Of a stretch of 9,341 nucleotides of DNA, positions 1 through 6,146 are shown piece after piece. The position numbers and the translations under genes are program-made. The stretch's first letter is position 1, and each line of letters opens with the position of its first letter. The stretch spans positions 1 to 9,341 of the forward strand of contig CADCPU010000290.1 of NCBI GenBank assembly GCA_902803365.1, read 5' to 3'. The notes under the pieces were generated by a model. The model searched no databases and was not told the DNA's origin. It worked only from the letters and a program-made list of their open reading frames with translations. The stretch comes from Oscillospiraceae bacterium (lineage in GTDB: Bacteria; Bacillota_A; Clostridia; Saccharofermentanales; Saccharofermentanaceae).

Positions 1-1187
1 AATCGCTGCTGTTCATCCGTGATAAACAGCGCAAGATTATAGAACTCGACATCCTTCTGGATCACGGCATGCGTTCCTATTATTACGTGCGCTTCACCGC
101 TCTTTATCATCGCGAGAGTCTCATTTCTTTCCTTGGCTTTCATACCGCCATGGAGATATACGACCTTGATATCGGTATCTTTGTAAAATGCAGAGACAGT
201 ATCATAGTGCTGCTTGGCAAGAACGCCTGTCGGTGCCAAGAGACAAGCCTGTCTTCCGCTTGCCGCTACCGCTGCCATCGCAACAGCAGCCACGCACGTC
301 TTACCGGAACCTACGTCACCCTGGACAAGCCTGTTCATCGGTTTGTCAGATGCCATATCAGTAAAGATCTCGCGTATTACCTTCTTCTGATCATCCGTAA
401 GAGCAAACGGGAGCGAATCAACGATCCCTTTGACCGTACTCTGTGAAGCCGAATTGCGGACGATCTTAAATGCATGACCTGTATTTTCGCTGCCTGAATA
501 AGCACGTCTTAATCCGTAATCGTAGCAGGCAAGTTCGTCGTATGCGAGCCTTTTTCGAGCCATGCCAATCTGAGAGAATGATTCCGGCTTATGTACATAC
601 TTATAGGCTTCCTTAACGGAACAGAGGTCTTCGTCCAATATGAGCTTGGCAGGAAGGATGTTTTCGAGAAGATTCGAATAATCGCGAAGAGCAAATCCCA
701 TCCATGCCTCTATCTGCTTGCTCGTAATGCCCGCAGTCTGCCTGTATACGGGACGGATATATCCGTCACCCATCTTATCTGCCTTTATCCTCTGGGGATT
801 AACGAGCTGAAAGCTGCCCCTGAATGTCGTAAGGACACCGCGGAAGAAATACTCGTCACCAACCTTCATCTCGGAAGCGACATATCTTCCGTGGAAAAAA
901 GTGATCGAGATCGTACCATAGTCATCAGACACGACGACCTTGCACTTTTGGAGCTTATCGTAACGTTCTATATTTCCGACAGCGCGGACTGTTCCCTTGA
1001 AGGTTATGAGCTGTCCGTCGCTTAGTCCGTAAAGCTTATCTAACGAAGACCAGTCTTCGTATTTTCTTGGGAAAAGGTTCAAAAGATCAAAGACATTGGT
1101 CACGCCGATACCGGCGAGCTTATTCGCTACAGCTTCGCCTATGCCGTAGATCTTGGTAACAGGGTCCTTCAGAGATCTTGTTATCAT
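1..1187 (-). CDS. recG: ATP-dependent DNA helicase RecG (3' part cut by window edge)
   Basis: N-terminal 395 codons of RecG, the superfamily 2 helicase that remodels stalled replication forks and branch-migrates Holliday junctions. My own translation gives an N-terminal segment ending in FPRKYEDWS, then an OB-fold-like wedge region (roughly residues 60-150, beginning ITFKGTVRAVG), then the helicase core: LTDDQKKVI with Q267, NRLVQGDVGSGKT with Walker A at 290-297, APTGVLAKQH from about 318, and the motif II sequence DEQQR at 391-395, where the window ends. Family members are about 680-700 residues, so roughly 290 residues lie outside. The usual motif II is DEQHRFG; here His is replaced by Gln. 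The ATG start overlaps the nth stop as ATGA and is preceded by a purine-rich GGGAGAAGAGG, so translation is probably coupled to nth. Identification is firm from the helicase motifs. Confidence 0.96.
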   Translation of the reverse strand, partial: MITRSLKDPVTKIYGIGEAVANKLAGIGVTNVFDLLNLFPRKYEDWSSLDKLYGLSDGQLITFKGTVRAVGNIERYDKLQKCKVVVSDDYGTISITFFHGRYVASEMKVGDEYFFRGVLTTFRGSFQLVNPQRIKADKMGDGYIRPVYRQTAGITSKQIEAWMGFALRDYSNLLENILPAKLILDEDLCSVKEAYKYVHKPESFSQIGMARKRLAYDELACYDYGLRRAYSGSENTGHAFKIVRNSASQSTVKGIVDSLPFALTDDQKKVIREIFTDMASDKPMNRLVQGDVGSGKTCVAAVAMAAVAASGRQACLLAPTGVLAKQHYDTVSAFYKDTDIKVVYLHGGMKAKERNETLAMIKSGEAHVIIGTHAVIQKDVEFYNLALFITDEQQR

Positions 1188-1828
1188 AGCCTCTTCTCCC
1201 TGCACACTTCACTCAGAGGACATTCGGAACAGAGAGGATTTCTCGCATCGCAGATCTTCCTGCCGAATTCGACAAAGAGATGGCCCATACGATTCCACTT
1301 TGATGCATCGATGAGCATCGATACGTCTTTTTCTATCTTAGGCGGATCAGAACTCTCAGTAAGGCCGAGTCTTCCCGCTACACGTTTAAAGTGTGTATCC
1401 ACAACGAGCGCAGGTATGTCGTAGAGTTCTCCCAGAAGGAGATTGCCGATCTTTCTTCCCACACCCGGACATTTCACGAGCATATCGATATCTGTGGGGA
1501 CAGTCTTACCCCACTCATTTATATAGATATCTGTCGATCTGATGATATTTTTAGCTTTCGCTTTATAAAGGCCGCATGGCTTTATGATCTCAGCAAGTCT
1601 CTCCTCGCCGAGTTCCAAGACCTCTTCAGGAGTTGATACAACTTCCTCAAGCTCCTTGACCGTCCTGTTTACACGCACATCGGTACACTGGGCCGACAAT
1701 ATGGCTCTTACCATAAAGAAATACGGCTCATCTATATCGAGCGAACAGCATGCATCCGGGAAAGTCTTATCCAATGTATCGTAAGCCTGCTGTGCAACTT
1801 CCTTCTTGCGCTTCAGGGAATATCTCAT
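1184..1828 (-). CDS. nth: Endonuclease III (DNA glycosylase/AP lyase)
   Basis: A 214-residue endonuclease III, the bifunctional base-excision-repair enzyme that removes oxidised pyrimidines and cleaves the abasic site. Visible features: LSAQCTD (44-50); the helix-hairpin-helix KCPGVGRKIGN with the expected catalytic lysine K126; VVDTHFKRV with the expected catalytic aspartate D144; and a C-terminal [4Fe-4S] ligand set C193-x6-C200-x2-C203-x5-C209, the classical Nth spacing. Length matches the family (about 210). The presence of both lysine and aspartate favours Nth over the monofunctional MutY. The ATG overlaps the stop of the kinase gene as ATGA and has GGAGG six bases upstream; the stop overlaps the recG start in the same way. 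Nth is thus translationally locked between a sensor kinase and recG, consistent with co-expression of two DNA repair enzymes. Confidence 0.97.
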   Translation of the reverse strand: MRYSLKRKKEVAQQAYDTLDKTFPDACCSLDIDEPYFFMVRAILSAQCTDVRVNRTVKELEEVVSTPEEVLELGEERLAEIIKPCGLYKAKAKNIIRSTDIYINEWGKTVPTDIDMLVKCPGVGRKIGNLLLGELYDIPALVVDTHFKRVAGRLGLTESSDPPKIEKDVSMLIDASKWNRMGHLFVEFGRKICDARNPLCSECPLSEVCREKRL

Positions 1829-3291
1829 GCATCCTCCGGTGCCATAGGGAACGAGAATACGAATCTTGCACCGCCCAGTTCTTCACCTTCATCAACACGG
1901 ATACCCTGTCCGTGACCCTGAAGGATCTGCTTACAGATAAAAAGACCAAGGCCGAAGCCCTCTTTTGTTCTGGATGAATCGACCTTGTAAAAGCTCTCAA
2001 AAACACGTGAGCGCTTCTCCTTAGGGATACCGATACCGGAATCCTCTACGGCGATATATACTTTCTTCTCACTCTTGTCAGGCTCGGTCGTAACAAGGAT
2101 CCTGCCTGATTCAGGAGTGAACTTGATCGCATTTGTAATGATATTCTGGACTACGCGGCAGAGCTGCTGTGCTTCGCCGTAGCACCACTTTGCCTTAGGG
2201 TCCTGGGAAAGTCTTACTTCACACTCGATATTCTTCTCTCCGAGCTGAGGCTCGAGATTGCTTACGATATCGTTGATAACATCATCAAGAGGGAATTTCT
2301 CCATATCGTCAGGATCTACGTGAGCAAGAGAGGAAGCCTCCGTCATGGAAACAACAAGTTCCCTGATCCTGTTGACTTCTTTCTTGATAAGACCCATGTA
2401 CTTATCGTAGTTCTCAGGCGGGATAGTACCGTCCATCATAGCCGTTACAAATCCGTTGATGGATGTAAGCGGCGTCCTTATGTCGTGAGCAACGCTGGAG
2501 ATAAATATCTGACGGTCTTTCTCCTGATTTTCGAGCTTAGTGATCATATCATTAAGGGTATCTGCCATCATTACGAGGTCTGATGAAGCAGACAAAGTCT
2601 TTATCTCCTCCGTGCTGCAGTATTTGTCATCGACTCGCTCGGACAGATCGCCTTCGGATACCTTGATCATAACTCGTGACATCTCTCTTAATGGTGTATA
2701 GGAAAGACGTACAACGAGAAGGAACAATACAAGCGCGATTATGATAGCTATAAGAGCCGGGAATACAATGATATTCTTAAACTGATCGAAAGATTGGGCC
2801 ACATCAAAAACAGACGCATAAACGGCAGTAAGTCCCGTATCACCAATAGGAGCGGAATCATAAATGATGTAATTGCTGGAATCATACTCACGACGTACTA
2901 CATTACCCGGATTCTCCGCAAGATCTCTGAAGTTGAATTCATAATTCAACTCATCCTTCTCCTTCGAATAAATGACACTGTAATCTTCATCAATGATGTA
3001 AATTGAACCTTTCGAAAAATTCATAATACTGTTAACAGAATCCTGGAGGAGTTTCATCTTATGAACATCCTTCTCAAAATCCCGGTCACCGTCGATAACG
3101 GCATCGATCTCAGCCGCAAAAAGCTCGCTGTATTTGTGTACATTCTCTTTATTCTCTTTTTTTGTACTCGCACTCAGCTTTTCATAAGACAGAAAAAGAA
3201 GCACAGTAAAAACTATTACTGTGCTGATGATCATTATTAAAGATACAATTGTCGCCAGACTTGCCGTCTGCTTCTTTGCATTCTGTGCCAT
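1825..3291 (-). CDS. Membrane sensor histidine kinase with HAMP domain
   Basis: A 488-residue sensor kinase that should autophosphorylate and pass phosphate to the adjacent response regulator. Order of parts: short cytoplasmic N-terminus; membrane segment about 12-36; extracytoplasmic domain about 37-172, possibly Cache/PAS-like (IYIIDEDYSVIYS and APIGDTGLTAVYAS resemble such folds, not certain); membrane segment about 173-197; HAMP about 198-255; dimerisation domain with phospho-acceptor H269 in SSVAHDIRTPLTS; ATPase domain with N box QNIITNAIKFT (N383, N387), G1 box EDSGIGIP (416-423), F box FESFYKVD and G2 box GFGLGL (445-450). All catalytic boxes are intact. The HAMP connector appears about nine residues longer than usual. 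The gene starts 22 bp after the response regulator and its stop overlaps nth. The stimulus is unknown, so no gene name is assigned; overall layout resembles PhoR/WalK-type kinases. Confidence 0.95.
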   Translation of the reverse strand: MAQNAKKQTASLATIVSLIMIISTVIVFTVLLFLSYEKLSASTKKENKENVHKYSELFAAEIDAVIDGDRDFEKDVHKMKLLQDSVNSIMNFSKGSIYIIDEDYSVIYSKEKDELNYEFNFRDLAENPGNVVRREYDSSNYIIYDSAPIGDTGLTAVYASVFDVAQSFDQFKNIIVFPALIAIIIALVLFLLVVRLSYTPLREMSRVMIKVSEGDLSERVDDKYCSTEEIKTLSASSDLVMMADTLNDMITKLENQEKDRQIFISSVAHDIRTPLTSINGFVTAMMDGTIPPENYDKYMGLIKKEVNRIRELVVSMTEASSLAHVDPDDMEKFPLDDVINDIVSNLEPQLGEKNIECEVRLSQDPKAKWCYGEAQQLCRVVQNIITNAIKFTPESGRILVTTEPDKSEKKVYIAVEDSGIGIPKEKRSRVFESFYKVDSSRTKEGFGLGLFICKQILQGHGQGIRVDEGEELGGARFVFSFPMAPEDA

Positions 3292-3313
3292 TGCTCCGAC
3301 CTGAAGATCTTAA

Positions 3314-4030
3314 TTATTTTGTCTCAAACTTGTAGCCTACGCTCCAAACAGTCTTGATGCACCAACTGTCTTCTCTGTCAGGGCTCTCGATCTTCTCTCT
3401 GATACGCTTGATGTGAACGTCTACTGTTCTTGACTCTCCGTAGAAATCATAACCCCAAACATTCTCGAGAAGCTGTTCTCTCGTAAATACTCTGTTAGGA
3501 TTAGATGCAAGGAAGAAAAGAAGTTCCAATTCCTTAGGCGGGAGATAGATCTCCTTGCCGTCGATCGTTACGATGTAACGAGCCTTATCAACTATGAAGC
3601 CGGGATAAGTAACTACTTCGGAAGCATCACCAGGTGTCTGCTGATCGCCGGCTGCACCCTGCTCGCTCTTTGCAGTTCTTCTCAAGACTGCCTTTGCTCT
3701 TGCAAGGAGTTCCTTAGGTTCAAAAGGCTTGGATACATAGTCATCTGCACCGAGCTCAAGTCCGATAACCTTATCGAACGTATCTGTCTTAGCGGTGAGC
3801 ATGATGATCGGTACATCGGAGATCTTTCTGATCTCACGGCAGATATCCGTACCATCCATACCCGGAAGCATCAGATCAAGGATGATGATATCAGGAGAAG
3901 CAGCCTTGAACGTGCTGACTGCTTTGTCACCCTGCATACAAACTGCAACAGCGTAACCCTCTCGCTCAAAATAGAGCTTGTTCATCTCAATGATTGAAGC
4001 ATCATCATCGACCAAAAGTACTTTCTTCAT
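3314..4030 (-). CDS. OmpR/PhoB-family response regulator
   Basis: A 238-residue two-domain transcription factor. Receiver domain, about 1-117: acidic pair D9/D10, phospho-acceptor D52 in IIILDLMLPGMDG, T79 in MLTAK, and conserved K101 in SKPFEP. A roughly 20-residue flexible Gln/Gly/Ala-containing linker follows (about 120-140), then a winged-helix DNA-binding domain (about 141-236) with LPPKELELLFFLASNPNRVF, the recognition helix region SRTVDVHIKRIREKIE and the C-terminal hairpin VWSVGYKFE. The start is fixed by an ATGA overlap with the nrdR stop and by a GGAGAGG seven bases upstream. The partner kinase gene follows 22 bp downstream, so this is almost certainly a cognate pair. Sequence alone does not distinguish a PhoP, WalR or other subgroup, so the target regulon is open. 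Confidence 0.96.
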   Translation of the reverse strand: MKKVLLVDDDASIIEMNKLYFEREGYAVAVCMQGDKAVSTFKAASPDIIILDLMLPGMDGTDICREIRKISDVPIIMLTAKTDTFDKVIGLELGADDYVSKPFEPKELLARAKAVLRRTAKSEQGAAGDQQTPGDASEVVTYPGFIVDKARYIVTIDGKEIYLPPKELELLFFLASNPNRVFTREQLLENVWGYDFYGESRTVDVHIKRIREKIESPDREDSWCIKTVWSVGYKFETK

Positions 4031-4506
4031 AGTTTCACCTCTCCGTCGTCCTGATTTTTCTCATTTATTTTCGATATTTCCTGAGCGAAGGAATCAACGC
4101 TCGTGAAGTCTCTGTAAACCGATGCAAACCTGACATATGCAACCTTGTCGAGTTTCTTCAAACCTGCCATGAGCATCTCGCCGATGGCTTCGGTAGGTAT
4201 CTCAAGATTGTATTTGGCCTGCAACTTGCGTTCAACGTCGTTGACCAGATCTATAAGATCGGAACTGGATACAGGTCTCTTCGAACATGCAGAAACGAGT
4301 CCGTTCATGATCTTCTCTCTGGAGAACGGCTGCCTCGTGCCATCCTTCTTTATAACCATGAGCTGAATGCCTTCAAGGCGCTCAACGGTCGTAAAACGAT
4401 GTCCGCATCCGAGGCACTCTCTTCGCCTTCTGATAACACTGTTGTTCTCGACAGTTCTCGTGTCGATAACTTTATCTTCAGGACCACCGCACTTTGGACA
4501 TCTCAT
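4027..4506 (-). CDS. nrdR: Transcriptional repressor NrdR
   Basis: A 159-residue NrdR, the nucleotide-sensing repressor of ribonucleotide reductase operons, which binds NrdR boxes near their promoters. An N-terminal zinc ribbon has C3-x2-C6 and C31-x2-C34, with the basic stretch RRRR just before C31 contributing to DNA contact in the family. An ATP-cone domain spans about 47-137 (MVIKKDGTRQPFSREKI and CSKRPVS are characteristic). The length is close to the family norm (about 150-160). The gene starts 22 bp after ftsZ; its own ribosome-binding site is weak (a GCGGACGG-like stretch about 12 bases upstream), so it may depend on ribosomes leaving ftsZ. Its stop overlaps the response regulator start (ATGA). 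No ribonucleotide reductase gene is present in the window. Confidence 0.97.
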   Translation of the reverse strand: MRCPKCGGPEDKVIDTRTVENNSVIRRRRECLGCGHRFTTVERLEGIQLMVIKKDGTRQPFSREKIMNGLVSACSKRPVSSSDLIDLVNDVERKLQAKYNLEIPTEAIGEMLMAGLKKLDKVAYVRFASVYRDFTSVDSFAQEISKINEKNQDDGEVKL

Positions 4507-4528
4507 TAGGCATTACCGTCCGCTTCTC

Positions 4529-5989
4529 TTACTGATTATCCTTGTTGTTGCCGAACATGAACCAAGGCTTAGCTGTCTTGGCCTGATCGTTCTGAGGATG
4601 CGTAGGAGATACGTTAGCCTGAGGTCTTCCACCCTGCTGTACAGGAGCTGCCTGCTGAGGAGCAGGTGCAGGCTGACGGTTAGCATAAGGCTGTACCTGA
4701 GGCTGAACAGGAGCATACTGCTGCTGAGGAGCAGGCTCTACTGTTGTAGGTTGCTGAACAGGTGCCTGCTGTACAGGTGCAGGAGCCGGTGCAGGTGCAG
4801 GCTTAGGTTCAGGTCTTCTGTTGACGGAATCGTCACCGAAGAGGAAACCGGGAGCAGCTGCCTTAGGCTGAGGCTGTACAGGAGCCGGCTGTGGCTCAGG
4901 CTGATAGCTTGTTCTTGTAGCATTCTGATGCTGTCTCTTATTGTCTGCCTGCTCTGTTACGAGGTTAGGATTGTTTCTCGAAAGAATGGATGTGCTTGCT
5001 CTGTGACCAGCAGAAGCATTAACTGAATTTTCAAAACCGGATGCGATGACCGTGATCATGATCTCGTCTTCGAGAGAAGCATCGATAACAGCACCGACGA
5101 TGATGTCAGCGTCATCGGAAACGGACTCACGAACTACGCTTGCAGCCTGATCGATCTCCTGGAGCTTCATGTTACGTCCGCCCGTGAAGTTAACGATTAC
5201 GCCGCTTGCACCCTCGATAGTTGTATCGAGGAGAGGTGAGTTGATAGCCTGCTTAACAGCGTTTGCTGCACGGCCTTCACCGGAAGCACGACCGATACCC
5301 ATGTGACAGATACCTGCCTTTGTCATGATACGTCTTACGTCTGCAAGGTCGAGGTTGATCAAACCAGGGATAGCTACGAGGTCGGAGATACCTGCGACAC
5401 CGAACTTCAATACCTGATCTGCCATATTGAATGCATCCTCGATGGATGTGTCTTCGTCTACTACTTCGAGGAGCTTGTCGTTGCCTACTACGATAAGGGA
5501 GTCAACGTACTTCTCGAGTTCTCTGATACCACGCTCAGCGTTCTGGCTTCTTCTTGGTCCTTCGAACGTGAACGGTCTTGTAACAACGGCAACTGTAAGG
5601 ATTCCGAGTTCCTGTGCGATCTGTGCGACTACCGGTGCAGCACCTGTACCGGTACCACCGCCCATGCCTGCCGTGATAAAGAGCATGTCCGTATTCTTGA
5701 TAGCTTCTGCGATCTCGTCTCTTGACTCTTCTGCAGACTTCTCGCCTACGCTCGGATCAGCACCGCAGCCCAATCCTCTTGTTACCTTCTCGCCTATTTG
5801 AATCCTGATAGGAGCTTTGGATCTTGCAAGATCCTGATTGTCAGTATTGATGGTTATGAAGTCTATGCCCTGAACTCCGCTGTCGATCATACGGTCAACT
5901 GCATTACAGCCGCCGCCGCCGACTCCGATTACTTTTATAGTAGCAAATGCTTCATCATCCAGCACAAAACCACGTTTGTTCTCTGACAT
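4529..5989 (-). CDS. ftsZ: Cell division protein FtsZ with extended Pro/Gln-rich tail
   Basis: The tubulin-like GTPase that polymerises into the cytokinetic ring. The 486 residues are about 100 more than B. subtilis FtsZ. The globular domain (about 12-330) has [13 protein letters not shown] near the N-terminus, the tubulin signature GGGTGTG (110-116), [11 protein letters not shown], and the T7 synergy loop NLDLADV with the expected catalytic acids D214 and D217. The usual T7 sequence is NLDFADV, so Phe to Leu is a mild oddity. Residues about 345-474 are a low-complexity Pro/Gln/Ala linker. The protein ends [13 protein letters not shown] instead of a recognisable DIPxFLR-type C-terminal peptide, and a related PGFLFGDD lies inside the linker. 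The ATG has GGAGG with an 8-base spacer. It is the first gene after the 157-bp promoter-bearing gap and is followed after 22 bp by nrdR. No ftsA is adjacent. Confidence 0.98.
   Translation of the reverse strand: MSENKRGFVLDDEAFATIKVIGVGGGGCNAVDRMIDSGVQGIDFITINTDNQDLARSKAPIRIQIGEKVTRGLGCGADPSVGEKSAEESRDEIAEAIKNTDMLFITAGMGGGTGTGAAPVVAQIAQELGILTVAVVTRPFTFEGPRRSQNAERGIRELEKYVDSLIVVGNDKLLEVVDEDTSIEDAFNMADQVLKFGVAGISDLVAIPGLINLDLADVRRIMTKAGICHMGIGRASGEGRAANAVKQAINSPLLDTTIEGASGVIVNFTGGRNMKLQEIDQAASVVRESVSDDADIIVGAVIDASLEDEIMITVIASGFENSVNASAGHRASTSILSRNNPNLVTEQADNKRQHQNATRTSYQPEPQPAPVQPQPKAAAPGFLFGDDSVNRRPEPKPAPAPAPAPVQQAPVQQPTTVEPAPQQQYAPVQPQVQPYANRQPAPAPQQAAPVQQGGRPQANVSPTHPQNDQAKTAKPWFMFGNNKDNQ
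4544..4957 (-). other. FtsZ low-complexity linker with two P-x-F-x-F-G motifs
   Basis: This segment codes for FtsZ residues about 345-482. The linker is dominated by Pro, Gln, Ala and Val, with [13 protein letters not shown] runs and repeated PVQQ/PVQP units. At the DNA level this appears as reiterated triplets such as GCAGGT and CAGGAG on the plus strand, which could be prone to slippage. Two short motifs align without gaps: PGFLFGDD at residues 380-387 (bases 4829-4852) and PWFMFGNN at residues 475-482 (bases 4544-4567). The second is near the extreme C-terminus, where the partner-binding peptide of FtsZ normally lies. The family role of that peptide is binding FtsA, SepF, ZapD or EzrA; that these motifs do the same is my inference. 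Confidence 0.7.
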
Positions 5990-5997
5990 ACCTTTGT

Positions 5998-6002
5998 CCT
6001 CC
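5998..6002 (-). promoter_or_regulatory. Ribosome binding site of ftsZ
   Basis: On the minus strand GGAGG is followed by the eight bases ACAAAGGT and then ATG. This is the strongest Shine-Dalgarno match in the window at a good spacing, it fixes the ftsZ start, and it fits the high FtsZ expression expected for cells. Confidence 0.85.
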
Positions 6003-6042
6003 AGTCTTATATTTAACAGTGTTACTATCCAAAATTATCAAC

Positions 6043-6083
6043 ATATAGTACAACAACTTGAATTGTACCCTAAATATAGTACA
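6043..6083. repeat. Perfect 10-bp direct repeat at the ftsZ promoter
   Basis: The plus-strand sequence ATATAGTACA occurs at 6043-6052 and again at 6074-6083 (TGTACTATAT on the coding strand). The offset is 31 bp, close to three helical turns, so both copies face the same side of the DNA. One copy is in the spacer between the -35 and -10 boxes, the other just downstream of the predicted transcription start. That is where a repressor would sit. The repeat is directly visible; the operator role is inference. Confidence 0.5.
6048..6068. repeat. Short inverted repeat over the ftsZ -10 box
   Basis: GTACAA (6048-6053) and its reverse complement TTGTAC (6063-6068) flank nine bases. The second arm covers most of the predicted -10 hexamer and the first arm overlaps one copy of the 10-bp direct repeat. 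It could be a dyad operator. It is too weak to be a terminator, and six-base arms can arise by chance in AT-rich DNA, hence the low confidence. Confidence 0.35.
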
Positions 6084-6090
6084 CCTTCAA
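6062..6090 (-). promoter_or_regulatory. Sigma-A-type promoter upstream of ftsZ
   Basis: On the minus strand TTGAAG (6090-6085; 4 of 6 to TTGACA, with the leading TTGA intact) is separated by exactly 17 bases from TACAAT (6067-6062; 5 of 6 to TATAAT). It lies in the only intergenic gap of the window, which is AT-rich. Transcription would begin near 6055, leaving a leader of about 66 bases before the ftsZ ATG. This is sequence pattern only; other AT-rich hexamers in the gap could act as additional -10 boxes. Confidence 0.6.
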
Positions 6091-6146
6091 TACAAAAACG
6101 GAGTAATATTTCATTATTGTTAAATATTTTTTCCAACTCTCTTACT

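Noticed and set aside
591..1025. Plus-strand open frame of 144 codons (and others at 69-446, 5303-5725)
   Set aside because: These are antisense to recG and ftsZ coding sequence, whose protein motifs are unambiguous; none of the antisense products shows a domain.
3292..3313. Palindrome AAGATCTT in the gap between response regulator and kinase
   Set aside because: An 8-bp palindrome in a 22-bp gap with no promoter elements around it is likely chance.
4367..5026. Plus-strand open frame of 219 codons rich in Arg, Leu, Cys and Ser
   Set aside because: It is the antisense of the repetitive Pro/Gln-rich FtsZ linker; reiterated codons suppress stops on the other strand. It has no family resemblance.
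6105..6128. Possible terminator hairpin after ftsQ (AATATTT and AAATATT arms around a 10-base loop)
   Set aside because: The stem has seven A-T pairs and no G-C pair, and no T-tract follows directly (only five T after ACTCCG). Too weak to call; read-through from ftsQ into ftsZ remains possible.
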